From contig NC_054882.1 in assembly GCF_018320785.1 (NCBI RefSeq), forward strand, positions 26,974,719 to 27,038,718: 64,000 nucleotides of DNA. The letters run 5' to 3'. The notes under the pieces were generated by a model that was not told where the DNA came from, searched no databases, and saw only the letters and a program-made list of their open reading frames with translations. Shown here one piece after another: positions 24,531 to 36,500 of this stretch. Numbering within the stretch: the stretch's first letter is position 1; every line of letters starts with the position of its first letter. Both the position numbers and the translations under genes were made by a program. The stretch comes from Cheilinus undulatus (taxonomy: Eukaryota > Chordata > Actinopteri > Labriformes > Labridae).

Positions 24531-25907
24531 TAATGATACCCTACAACTGGTGCACAGATATAAGATTTACATCTATCTATGAAAAATTACATTTTTTATT
24601 TCGATTATCCAACTGGAAGAATACAATTGCCTATATTTTCTTTCCAACTAATGCTTTCTTTTTTAATCTGGGGGAGATATAGTCAAAAATAAAACCATGT
24701 TTTTTCAGTACAAAAAAGGACTATGGTAACATCTTATAAAAATGTCTTACTGAAATGTTTGTTTATAACAAAGCGATTTAAAGTCCCTGTAAGGTGCTAA
24801 AAAAAAAAAAAAATTAGATTTGTTGTATGACAGGCCACTGTGTTATGAACTAACAGGCCAAATTTTAGTCATGAAAAACATCTCTTAGTTTCTAAAATTA
24901 GGCTTCAAAATCCTGAAAAATGAGGCAGTAAAATCTTCCCTAGGGTAGTCTGGGCGTGTCGGTTGAATGACCTAAAGCCACACCCACTCACAAGAACTAC
25001 AAGCCTCTCAAATTTTAAATAATGCTTCTGAACAGAGCGCAGCTGCCTGGCTCTGTGCCAAAGCAGAGAGACAGAAGTTGGGGCTTTAATGTACTGTTTT
25101 CTGGCACAATTCTCTCCTTAATGATGCTTTAAATAACTGGTAGGCCACCATGGCTGATAGATTTGGTAAACTGACCTCACAATAAACAAAAACACAGCAA
25201 GTAGCTGGCTGATAATTTTCAATTAAGGCAGTAACATCAGCTAACAACAGACTGTACTGAGATGAACTGCTCTGTGATTTTACATCATTGCAGTGCTGGG
25301 GGGCTGATACTATCTGATACCATTGTTAAACCTACTGCTAGTCTGTGTATAACAGCGAACATTATTTGATAGGGGAAGCATGTCTCATAACTTGAGATAT
25401 GCTTCCCCTAAACTATTAAGTAAAGGTTTATTCAGGAGTATCCAAATATTTATCTTGCTTTATCAAAATTCAAATGCAGCAAGAACATGGGTTTTCCTGC
25501 ACATGAAAATGTATGCAGTGTTCATTCAGAACACTATTTATGGGGACAGCATATGGTGAACTTGTTACTTCCAGCAATTACCCTGATGTGCTGGTGGTGC
25601 TGTAGTGTAGATGGTCCAGTCGGTGCATCACAAAAGGCACTGCCCAAACTGCCAAAGAGGAAAATAAATGACAGGGGAAGACATGAGTTTTCCCTGGATT
25701 TTTTTTTTCACCAATCCCATGAGCATAGAAATGATTAGGGATAATAGGAACAAGACTTTACCAATTTCCAATTGCAACTGAATTATCTCTGACAGTGATT
25801 GTGTCCAAAAATTAAATTGTAATACACAGATCTCTGAACACATGTTCGATCCGTCTACAATGCCTCCTACACAATGTCTGCCTTTTAAGTGTCTGCATGC
25901 CACACTG
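24531..25907. other. Non-coding DNA, possible old repeat near 24780-25100
   Basis: A poly-A run lies at about 24799-24813, preceded by AAAGTCCCTGTAAGGTGCTA, a phrase I associate loosely with dispersed fish repeats. Boundaries cannot be set. Frames at 25487-25738 and 25628-25915 overlap on opposite strands and have no known motif. Confidence 0.35.
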
Positions 25908-26142
25908 TGCGACACAAATCTCTCTTTTTTTTCATTATCTTTTTATTAGGAAAATGTTGCGTACAAAAATACAATCACTTTCAGCATTGCTTTACAGCAT
26001 CCATTTCACCCTCTTTTTTTTGAATAAGAAACAAATGAACCAAGGCGGCTTACATAATATTCAAACAGAGAAATGGAGTTGGTTTAGATTCAGGTGTAGT
26101 TACTAAAGTTCATACATGTCAGGGTAATAAAATCAACCCATT

Positions 26143-26187
26143 TTTTAAGGTTTATTTTGGGCATTTTTGTGCCTTTATTTGATAGAT
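26143..26187 (-). repeat. Truncated SINE 3' fragment
   Basis: About 40 bp (AAGGTTTATTTTGGGCATTT and then TTGTGCCTTTATTTGATAGA) nearly identical to the 3' end of the full SINE at 26641-26826. It appears to be a severely 5'-truncated second copy inside the same LINE, followed by GATA-type microsatellite bases. Confidence 0.6.
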
Positions 26188-26199
26188 GGATAGATAGAT

Positions 26200-26640
26200 T
26201 TTGTATATCTCAAGAATTATGCCAAACCTCCTCCAGTGTAGGAGGTGATGGATTCAACCACTTTCTGGTGATTGACTTTTTACCAGCTGCTAGAAGAGCC
26301 TGTAATAGCTTTACATCCCTCCTTCAATTCATTAGTTGAGTTCGACCAAAATACAGAGTCTCAAAGTTCATAGGTAGATGGGTTTTAAACACAGTATTCA
26401 ATATTTTATGTATTTCCCTCCAGTATAATGTTAATGTGGGGCATCCCCAAAATACATGAAAGTGATTTGCCTCCCTGGAACTACATAGTCTCCAGCAGGA
26501 CACGTTAAAATTTTTATACTTTTCTAGGAGCAGAGTCTTAAAATATCTTACGTGTTTCCAGCAGTGTTCCCTCCAGATCATTGAACTGGTTGAGGACCAT
26601 TGGAAGCACCAAATTTCTCCCCACACTTCCTCTGATACAT
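26200..26640 (-). pseudogene. L1-like ORF2 C-terminal remnant
   Basis: Minus-strand translation reads CWRLCSSREANHFHVFWGCP, followed by KILNTVFKTHLPMNFETLYF. This is the cysteine-containing C-terminal region downstream of the reverse transcriptase of fish L1/Tx1-type LINEs, where family members have C-x-R-C..NHFHxFWxCP; the second Cys-pair spacing is altered. Further along, AGKKSITRKWL and PSPPTLEEVW match the usual C-terminal block. Frame breaks and the SINE insertion interrupt the gene, so it is non-functional. Confidence 0.75.
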
Positions 26641-26826
26641 TTTTTTTAAAAGGTTTATTTTTTGGGCATTTTGTGCCTTTATTTGATAGAGGAGAGGATA
26701 GTGGATAGAGTTGGAAATAGGGAAGAGAGCGGGGAGAGACATGTGGTAAGGGGCCTCAGGCTGGATTCGAACCTGGGCCGCCCACGTATGTGGGTCGCGC
26801 GCCTTATCCATTCTGCCACCTGCACC
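26641..26826 (-). repeat. tRNA-Arg-like SINE with target duplication
   Basis: On the minus strand the head reads GTGGCAGAATGGATAAGGCG (A-box region) and, about 30 bp on, GGTTCGAATCC (perfect B-box). The resemblance is to a tRNA-Arg gene. The body contains CATGTCTCTCCCCGCTCTC and the tail ends in AATAAACCTTTTAAA. A duplicated ACTTCCTCTGATA lies on both sides (about 26625-26637 and 26826-26838), showing retroposition into the LINE. Both promoter boxes look intact, so this copy is relatively young. Confidence 0.85.
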
Positions 26827-26976
26827 ACTTCCTCTGATAAATTTAAATCTGCCTCCTTTTCCCATTTTTCCTTGATATATAGAGTACTTTCATTCTTTGC
26901 ATATAAGAGAGCAGTGTGTAATTTAGATATGGATTAACGTGGTATTGATTCACCAGCTGCTTGCGACACAAATCTC

Positions 26977-29900
26977 AACCAACATCAGATTTGATGTGTG
27001 CAGACCGAATGATGACAACACCCACTAAATGCGGATGAATTGCAGGCTACAACGTACACCAATATGCAAGAAATAAATGTCATCAGTGTGCACCGCATTA
27101 GTGTGCATCATCCATCCACGCTACCAGTGCTGTGGTAAATAAAAAAGCAAAGCAACAACTAAGCCATTATTAATGCTTACAAAAACACCTGAGACCAACA
27201 GTTTCCTCCTTTCTGGAGTCCCGAAACATCTGTGTCATGGCATTGTCACCTTTCAAATGCTAACTTGTTTGTTTGTTAGCACTAGTGTCGACTTCATCAT
27301 GCCATTTCTTGCTACATTCTTATTAGTTGGTTTGTCAATGAAGGTCGTAGAAGTAGTCAGATTGTGAGATGCTCATCCTTAATTTCTGACACTGTCAGAA
27401 CTGTACAGACACTGCAGGCTATCTTTGGTTGCAAGACGTTTTGGTTGCGATGTCAGACCACCGTTTTAGAGCCACGACCAGAGATATCGCCTTGACTGGT
27501 CACCTTTCGTCTGTGACAACCCAATATCACAGTATGTACCAGGTTTAAGAGACAGCTGACACTGTTTCAGTCTGCTAATATACTCTGTAGAGGATTTCTT
27601 AACATGACCTGAGCAAAACACAAAACAAAAATGGTATTCAGAAGTATTATTTTGTGTGATCTATTACACTTAAAGCTTAATTGAATTGTGAACATTGTTA
27701 CACCCCTTATATTTATGAGAGAAAACTACAAATGTGAGCTTAAAACACAAACTCTATCTAAACAACAACCCAGGTAGACTGTTGTGTGTCCTCTGAACGC
27801 TCTGTCCACATGGTCTGTGTGGCTTCTGTTCCATCATGTACTCTGGCTTGTTTAGCTGTCATCATGCTGTGACCTGCCAGCCGCTGTGAAATGAGCTCTT
27901 GGATATTAAAGAGGCTATCTCTTCATCTATACTTAACCACAGTGGAGTGACACATCACATGGCCTTGAGCCCTGCACAAGGGACGGCCAATAACATCAAC
28001 AGTGGGATATGTTGAATGAGAGGCCATAATCTGTGCAGTCATATGACTGAAAGAACAACATTTCCGCTAATATGCTTCCTCATCAACCAGCAACAAGCTA
28101 TTAAAGCACGTGAAGTATTGCACAATGTTTATCCAAGAATGTGACACTCCGTTAATGGCCCTGCACGATCATTTAGCGCTTTTTATCTGCATCTAAAAGT
28201 TAAACCTTCTCTTAGCCCAGGCCCCCTTCTGCACACACGAGTGGCTGTGCTCCATAAAGTAGGCACATGATAGTAAATGACCTGGTTCACTATTAACTAT
28301 TATCCACTTAATGTCCTTCCTGGATCACCACATGTGGAGCTTTGGCTGAGCGCTGGCCTCTGGGGCTGCCTGGGGCTCGTTCAGGGCCACGGCTTTTCAA
28401 AGCCCACGCTGCCATCTGCTAGACCACCGGCCCTGTTTCCCCCTTTTCCCTGGCTCATGAGGCCTGTGACTGTCCCGCACCCAGGTGTTTACCTCAGCTT
28501 CATGCATATGTATTCAGAGATTGCTATAGATCTATATATGGAAGCTGACACATGGCTAATAAACACTCTGCTATGTGGACAGTATTGCTAAATGCTATTT
28601 GTGCACAGGGAGGAGTTTGGGTATTGATTTTTGTCCTCTTATGGATATATCTCATTTGACACTCTCCTATGCGAGGCTGTATTGATCAGTGGAATCAGCT
28701 GATGTTTTCTGAAGAACTGCTGGAGTGGCACGGCTCAGCCCAGCAGTCCTGCCCACCTTAAAGCGGCTCAGCTTAGCATGACTGGCTGCTAATGAGTGGT
28801 CCCTCCTCTCATCACACAATCCTGAGTCCCTCCCTCCCGCATTCATCAATTCTCATTAGGGAAAATCATCATGTGGAATACCAACTTTTGGCCAATATTC
28901 ATCACTGTCAGTCCTCATCCACGGTGGCAGCAATGACAGATGCAGGATCTGGGAGTGCCTAAGTAGCACTGACTTAGCTCTTTTATTCCCTAATCTCACC
29001 CTCTGTGCTTCTGGAGCCCAAGCAACTCTCTGCAGTGCACACTCGCTGACAGCAATTACTTTATGCAAAAAGAGTGGAGGAGTTCAGTGAGTGGCGTGAG
29101 TGAGAATAAGCCTCCTCTGAACTCTGGCTGTTGGCAGGCTGCAGCATTACAATGCGACCAGCTCGCCTCCCAAGGGGTCTAAAGGGCAGAGAGGAGGGGG
29201 AGGGGGGTGGCAGAGGGCAGTTTTGTAGCAATGAGACAGGGATCTTGTCATGAGCTCACCGAGCTAGACAGTGTTTGGTCACTGTCATAAAATTATTACA
29301 TAACTATGTAGATTCATTGTTATCGTGCTCATACTGCAAAGTTAAACATTAAAAACACTTCAAATATTGCAAAATCTGAATGATTTAGTATTGTGAGCAT
29401 ATCGTAACTGACCTCACAAAGCAGGTAAGATTGACCAGGCTCCATCCCTGTCATCAGGCAGATCCATCCTGCAAAGCTTCAATCTGAAACATTTGAGCCC
29501 AGTCTGAGAATGGACGGACCAATCAGCATCATTTCAGGAGAACGAAGCAACGGAAACAATGGCTGCTGCCAGTGAAGTGATTAACTCGGATACAGCTAGA
29601 GCCACAGTTTAATAGCAATGAGACAAGATTTCTTTCATAGAAGAAGAGCAAAGAACCACAACCACAGCTGTCCTGCTTGAACCACGTCTAGTTATATTTT
29701 CATCATAAATCTAACATGAGGCCTCAGGCTTCAATCTGTGTGCCAAAGTAGGAATGCTGCAGCAGAATTTTCCTTTTCCGCTCCCCCGTCGAGTCTGTAT
29801 CAGATGACACTTGTGCTAATTCAGCTAAAATGAAGGGTGGTTTTAATCCGTGAATGATCTCATAAGGCAGTTTTATACGATAAAAATGCAGACATAGTTC

Positions 29901-30229
29901 ACAAATTAAGGTGAGAGGCCCACCCTGGTGTGGTCTGTCTGCAGTCTGTCCACAATGCTGAGAGTGGATATTCGCTTTTCCACAAACTTTAAGCAACTGC
30001 AACTGCACTTACATAACTACATAAACACTGTCTTCTCCTCACAGATAGTGCATAGGTTTCCAGAAGCAGCATTCGATCATTTCGCACCATTGTGATGAAC
30101 TTATTATGCATTTGCAGATCATGTGTTTACCCAAGTAGTGCACGCGGAGGATGGGGTGGTGGTTGGAGCAGTCATCTGAGGATCAGCCCCGTTTCTTCAG
30201 TAGCTGTCCCACCAACAATTTTAAAGGGT
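26977..30229. other. Non-coding DNA, possible regulatory stretches
   Basis: No transposon ends or coding signals. Patches around 28090-28560 and 28660-29060 are non-repetitive and complex and could contain conserved non-coding DNA. Frames such as 28277-28591 (plus), 28856-29068 (minus) and 29724-30008 (minus) have no known domains or splice context. Confidence 0.4.
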
Positions 30230-30605
30230 CCAGAGGCCTGTACAACAAAGCTGGATTTTCTCTTGTCTAGATAACTTCAGGATTAACCCTGGATTTTCTG
30301 TACGACGAAGCTGGCTCACTTCTTACCGGGATAAATCACCGCGGTAACTTATGCTGAACGGCTAACCTGCTCCAGAGCAGGTTATGTTCTGGATAAGAGA
30401 TCAGCGAGAATAAAAGCACCGCCTCCTGACCAATCAGTTCTCTTGGAAAATGGCCTGCCCATTCTTAGAAGATCCTGGTTGGTGCACGGAAGAAGAGAAG
30501 AGCGCTTAAGAGAGAAAGAATATTTAGGGATAGATGATAGATAAACTCCAGTGATTTCATCCATACATCAGAGACAGTGTGGAGAAATAAAGCCTTGTCA
30601 CTCAC

Positions 30606-30676
30606 CGCTTTGATGTATGTTTTTATATTTGATCTTCACTTGTTCCCAAGTCCTTTTTGCTCCACTAGGGTAGCAT
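30606..30676 (-). pseudogene. SANT-like gene, exon 2
   Basis: A 71-bp exon on the minus strand with good splice sites: acceptor TTATTTCAG at 30677 and above, donor GTGAGT from 30605 down. It reads CYPSGAKRTWEQVKIKYKN and then IHQS, the third helix of the SANT-like domain. The phase fits exon 1 (AAT GC|A TGC TAC). The protein would join to ...KIADSVNA of the first exon. No further exon is recognisable before the left terminus. Confidence 0.7.
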
Positions 30677-31465
30677 CTGAAATAATGGGGTTAATAATAA
30701 TGGTCACGCTGAAATTTTCATCCGTCTTATTTTTTTGGGAACAGGCTTGATTTTATGTGAAATTTCACATCAGTCCAACTTATTTAAATGGGTGAATGAT
30801 GATTCAAAACAGTGTCCACTGCTTCCTCTATGCTTGCTCACCCTCACCGGACCCCTCCTCCCTGTCTCTCGCCCTAAATCCTCACTTTAAACACCGTAGT
30901 TTGCAGGTGTGTCATGTGGATGTCAGCTATGGAAATATAACAGATGAAGTCATAGGTTACATTTGTAGCCTACTCAGAGACTGAATTAAAAAGTTGTTTT
31001 CCATCTCTCCAACTTGTCTCAGTGCTATGACGCATGAATGGGTGCTGAATGAAGCTCTCTGTCAGGATGGAACCAGCAGGATTTTAAAGGAGTGACAGAG
31101 ACACAGGCTCGCAGTACACAACTATTTACCACCTTTTTAAGAATTTTCGCAGAGAAGGCAAATACAAATGTATCAGACCCAGTGTGCAAGGTCCGAGTGT
31201 GTGATATTTTTTCTGATTCATCCGAAAAAAAACGCATCTGAAAATCACGGACCCAGTGTGTAAAGACTTTTACTGCAGAAACATGGATTAATGGAACGCA
31301 CAACTACTCAAGCCATCACTTTGAGGAATTAATATTAAAACACAAAATTCACTGAGGAGGCTCTGCCCCAAACATCTGTGCTATAATAAAGTCAAACTGA
31401 GTGATCAGAGGGCTGTCCGTTGATATTGTAAGATGAATTAATATTGTATAATCTGACAAATTTAG
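30677..31465 (-). other. Intron 1 of the split SANT-like gene
   Basis: Sequence between the two SANT exons. It holds no recognisable repeat end. Short frames at 30796-30984 (plus) and 31025-31303 (minus) lie in it and show no motif. Confidence 0.5.
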
Positions 31466-31554
31466 GCATTAACAGAGTCGGCAATTTTCTGCCAGCATTC
31501 ATTCCTGGCATTTGCTAAGGTGACAGTGTTGCTTCTGGCCTGGGTGATTGATTT
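31466..31554 (-). pseudogene. SANT-like gene, exon 1 second half
   Basis: Directly next to the array the minus strand reads KSITQARSNTVTLANA followed by RNECWQKIADSVNA. The WQKIADxVNA helix is characteristic of the Myb/SANT-like domain in Harbinger accessory proteins. The expected splice donor after AATGC is CTAAAT instead of GTAAAT (31465-31464), so splicing is broken and the frame stops. If the array is removed at the shared TTTAA, this half is one base out of frame with the first half. Confidence 0.7.
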
Positions 31555-31960
31555 AAGAAACCCCCTGTTTCCACACACTCATTCCATCTCACAGTGGTAG
31601 TTGAAGACCCAAACAATATTTCTGGCACAGTCCCAAGGCAATCTGATGGAAGATTTGAAAATAAAAGCCGTCTGAAATATGCTACAGTAACAAGTCAACT
31701 GCCTAACTTTAAAATGAAATACTTTGAAAAAAAATGCTCGACTTTAAATTGAAATATTTAAGAAACCCCCTGTTTCCACACACTCATTCCACCTCACAGT
31801 GGTAGTTGAAGACCCAAACAATATTTCTGGCACTGTCCCAAGCCAATCTGATGGAAGATTTGAAAATAAAAGCCGTCTGAAATATGCTACAGTAACAAGT
31901 CAACTGCCTAACTTTAAAATGAAATACTAAGGGAGATTTGCCAAACTTGAGATGTAAAAA

Positions 31961-33598
31961 TTTAAGAAACCCCCTGTTTCCACACACTCATTCCACCTCA
32001 CAGTGGTAGTTGAAGACCCAAACAATATTTCTGGCACTGTCCCAAGGCAATCTGATGGAAGATTTGAAAATAAAAGCCGTCTGAAATATGCTACAGTAAC
32101 AAGTCAACTGCCTAACTTTAAAATGAAATACTTTGAAAAAAAATGCCCAACTTTAAATTGAAATATTTAAGAAACCCCCTGTTTCCACACACTCATTCCA
32201 CCTCACAGTGGTAGTTGAAGACCCAAACAATATTTCTGGCACCATCCCAAGGCAATCTGATGGAAGATTTGAAAATAAGGCCATCTGAAATATGCTACAG
32301 TAACAAGTCAACTGCCTAACTTTAAAATGAAATACTAAGGAAGAAATTTGTCCAACTTTAAATTGAAATATTTAAGAAACCCCCTGTTTCCACACACTCA
32401 TTCCACCTCACAGTGGTAGTTGAAGACCCAAACAATATTTCTGGCACTGTCCCAAGCCAATCTGATGGAAGATTTGAAAATAAAAGCCGTCTGAAATATG
32501 CTACAGTAACAAGTCAACTGCCTAACTTTAAAATGAAATACTAAGGGAGATTTGCCTAACTTTAAATTGAAATATTTAAGAAACCCCCTGTTTCCACACA
32601 CTCATTCCACCTCACAGTGGTAGTTGAAGACCCAAACAATATTTCTGGCACTGTCCCAAGGCAATCTGATGGAAGATTTGAAAATAAAAGCCGTCTGAAA
32701 TATGCTACAGTAACAAGTCAACTGCCTAACTTTAAAATAAAATACTCTGGGAAAAAATGCCCGACTTTAAATTGAAATATTTAAGAAACCCCCTGTTTCC
32801 ACACACTCATTCCACCTCACAGTGGTAGTTGAAGACCCAAACAATATTTCTGGCACTGTCCCAAGGCAATCTGATGGAAGATTTGAAAATAAAAGCCGTC
32901 TGAAATATGCTACAGTAACAAGTCAACTGCCTAACTTTAAAATGAAATACTTTGAAAAAAAATGCCCAACTTTAAATTGAAATATTTAAGAAACCCCCTG
33001 TTTCCACACACTCATTCCACCTCACAGTGGTAGTTGAAGACCCAAACAATATTTCTGGCACCATCCCAAGGCAATCTGATGGAAGATTTGAAAATAAGGC
33101 CATCTGAAATATGCTACAGTAACAAGTCAACTGCCTAACTTTAAAATGAAATACTAAGGAAGAAATTTGTCCAACTTTAAATTGAAATATTTAAGAAACC
33201 CCCTGTTTCCACACACTCATTCCACCTCACAGTGGTAGTTGAAGACCCAAACAATATTTCTGGCACTGTCCCAAGCCAATCTGATGGAAGATTTGAAAAT
33301 AAAAGCCGTCTGAAATATGCTACAGTAACAAGTCAACTGCCTAACTTTAAAATGAAATACTAAGGGAGATTTGCCTAACTTTAAATTGAAATATTTAAGA
33401 AACCCCCTGTTTCCACACACTCATTCCACCTCACAGTGGTAGTTGAAGACCCAAACAATATTTCTGGCACTGTCCCAAGGCAATCTGATGGAAGATTTGA
33501 AAATAAAAGCCGTCTGAAATATGCTACAGTAACAAGTCAACTGCCTAACTTTAAAATAAAATACTCTGGGAAAAAATGCCCGACTTTAAATTGAAATA
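31961..33598. repeat. Higher-order repeat: 4-mer of 819 bp, two tandem copies
   Basis: Copies 31961-32779 and 32780-33598 have the same order of four monomer types (spacers TTTGAAAA.., TAAGGAAGAAATTT.., TAAGGGAGATTTGCC, TCTGGGAAAA..) and share rare variants such as CACCATCCCAAGG, AAATAAGGCCATCTG and AAAATAAAATACTCTGGG. The spacing of the monomer start is exactly 819 bp in both steps. Confidence 0.85.
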
Positions 33599-36500
33599 TT
33601 TAAGAAACCCCCTGTTTCCACACACTCATTCCACCTCACAGTGGTAGTTGAAGACCCAAACAATATTTCTGGCACTGTCCCAAGGCAATCTGATGGAAGA
33701 TTTGAAAATAAAAGCCGCCTGAAATATGCTACAGTAACAAGTCAACTGGCTAACTTTAAAATGAAATACTTTGAAAAAAAATGCCCAACTTTAAATTGAA
33801 ATATTTAAGAAACCCCCTGTTTCCACACACTCATTCCACCTCACAGTGGTAGTTGAAGACCCAAACAATATTTCTGGCACAGTCCCAAGGCAATCTGATG
33901 GAAGATTTGAAAATAAAGCCGTCTGAAATATGCTACAGTAACAAGTCAACTGCCTAACTTTAAAATGAAATACTAAGGAAGATTTTCCTAACTTTAAATT
34001 GAAATATTTAAGAAACCCCCTGTCTCCACACACTCATTCCACCTCACAGAGGTAGCTGAAGACCCAAACAATATTTCTGGAACAATCCCAAGGCAATCTG
34101 ATGGAAGATTTGAAAATGAAGCCATCTGAAATATGCTACAGTAACAAGTCAACTGCCTAACTTTAAAATAAAATACTTTGAAAAAAAATGTCCAACTTTA
34201 AATTGAAATATTTAAGAAACTCCCTGTTTTCACACACTCATTCCACCTCACAGTGGTAGTTGAAGACCCAAACAATATTTCTGGCACAGTCCTAAGGCAA
34301 TCTGATGGAAGATTTGAAAATAAAAGCCGTCTGAAATATGCTACAGTAACAAGTCAACTGCCTAACTTTAAAATGAAATACTTTGAAAAAAAATGCCCAA
34401 CTTTAAATTGAAATATTTAAGAAACCCCCTGTTTCCACACACTCATTCCACCTCACAGTGGTAGTTGAACACCCAAACAATATTTCTGGCACAGTCCCAA
34501 GGCAATCTGATGGAAGATTTGAAAATAAAAGCCGTCTGAAATATGCTATAGTGACAAGTCAACTGCCTAACTTTACAATAAAATACTTTGAAAAAAAATG
34601 TCCAACTTTAAATTGAAATATTTAAGAAACTCCCTGTTTTCACACACTCATTCCACCTCACAGTGGTAGTTGAAGACCCAAACAATATTTCTGGCACAGT
34701 CCCAAGGCAATCTGATGGAAGATTTGAAAATAAAAGCCATCTGAAATATGCTACAGTAACAAGTCAACTGCCTAACTTTAAAATGAAATACTTTGAAAAA
34801 AAATGCCCAACTTTAAATTGAAATATTTAAGAAACCCCCTGTTTCCACACACTCATTCCACCTCACAGTGGTAGTTGAAGACCCAAACAATATTTCTGGC
34901 ACAGTCCCAAGGCAATCTGATGGAAGATTTGAAAATAAAAGCCGTCTGAAATATGCTATAGTAACAAGTGAACTGCCTAACTTTAAAATGAAATACTAAG
35001 GAAGAAATTTGTCCAACTTTAAGTTGAAATATTTAAGAAACCCCCTGTTTCCACACACTCATTCCACCTCACAGTGGTAGTTGAAGACCCAAACAATATT
35101 TCTGGCACAGTCCCAAAGCAATCTGATGGAAGATTTGAAAATAAAAGCCGTCTGAAACAAGCTAGAGTAACAAGTCAACTGCCTAACTTTAAAATGAAAT
35201 ACTAAGGAAGAAATTTGTCCAACTTTAAATTGAAATATTTGAGAAACCCCCTGTTTCCACACACTCATTCCACCTCACAGTGGTAGTTGAAGACCCAAAC
35301 AATATTTCTGGCACAGTCCCAAGGCAATCTGATGGAAGATTTGAAAATAAGGCCATCTGAAATATGCTACAGTAACAAGTCAACTGCCTAACTTTAAAAT
35401 GAAATACTAAGGAAGAAATTTGTCCAACTTTAAATTGAAATATTTAAGAAACCCCCTGTTTCCACACACTCATTCCACCTCACAGTGGTAGTTGAACACC
35501 CAAACAATATTTCTGGCACAGTCCCAAGGCAATCTGATGGAAGATTTGAAAATGAAGCCATCTGAAATATGCTATAGTAACAAGTCAACTGCCTAACTTT
35601 AAAATGAAATACTGTGAAAAAAAATGCCCAACTTTAAATTGAAATATTTAAGAAAACCCCTGTTTCCACACACTCATTCCACCTCACAGTGGTAGTTGAA
35701 GACCCAAACAATATTTCTGGCACAGTCCCAAGGCAATCTGATGGAAGATTTGAAAATAAAAGCCGTCTGAAATATGCTACAGTAACAAGTGAACTGCCTA
35801 ACTTTAAAATGAAATACTAAGGAAGACATTTGTCCAACTTTAAGTTGAAATATTTAAGAAACCCCCTGTTTCCACACACTCATTCCACCTCACAGTGGTA
35901 GTTGAAGACCCAAACAATATTTCTGGCACAGTCCCAAGGCAATCTGATGGAAGATTTGAAAATAAAAGCCGTCTGAAATATGCTATAGTGACAAGTCAAC
36001 TGCCTAACTTTACAATAAAATACTTTGAAAAAAAATGTCCAACTTTAAATTGAAATATTTAAGAAACTCCCTGTTTTCACACACTCATTCCACCTCACAG
36101 TGGTAGTTGAAGACCCAAACAATATTTCTGGCACTGTCCCAAGGCAATCTGATGGAAGATTTGAAAATAAAAGCCGTCTGAAATATGCTACAGTAACAAG
36201 TCAACTGCCTAACTTTAAAATGAAATACTTTGAAAAAAAATGCCCAACTTTAAATTGAAATATTTCACAAACCCCCTGTTTACACACACTCATTCCACCT
36301 CACAGTGGTAGTTGAACACCCAAACAATATTTCTGGCACAGTCCCAAGGCAATCTGATGGAAGATTTGAAAATAAAAGCCGTCTGAAATATGCTACAGTA
36401 ACAAGTCAACTGCCTAACTTTAAAATGAAATACTTTGAAAAAAAATGCCCAACTTTAAATTGAAATATTTAAGAAACCCCCTGTTTCCACACACTCATTC

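Larger units (their letters stand above)
25923..26961 (-). mobile_element. 5'-truncated L1-like LINE insertion with 15-bp target duplication
   Basis: Bounded by a perfect 15-bp duplication TGCGACACAAATCTC at 25908-25922 and 26962-26976. On the minus strand it ends in AATAAAAAGATAATG plus an A-run directly against the left duplication, as expected of target-primed reverse transcription. The other end is truncated within the ORF2 C-terminal region. It has since been invaded by a tRNA-derived SINE (26641-26826) and by a short SINE 3' fragment (about 26143-26187). Confidence 0.85.

Noticed and set aside
30230..30620. Two independent Harbinger-type copies flanking the array by coincidence
   Set aside because: The two relics carry complementary, non-overlapping parts of one exon, on the same strand and in correct order, which two independent copies would not be expected to show. 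The alternative is kept as the main refutation test of the first finding.
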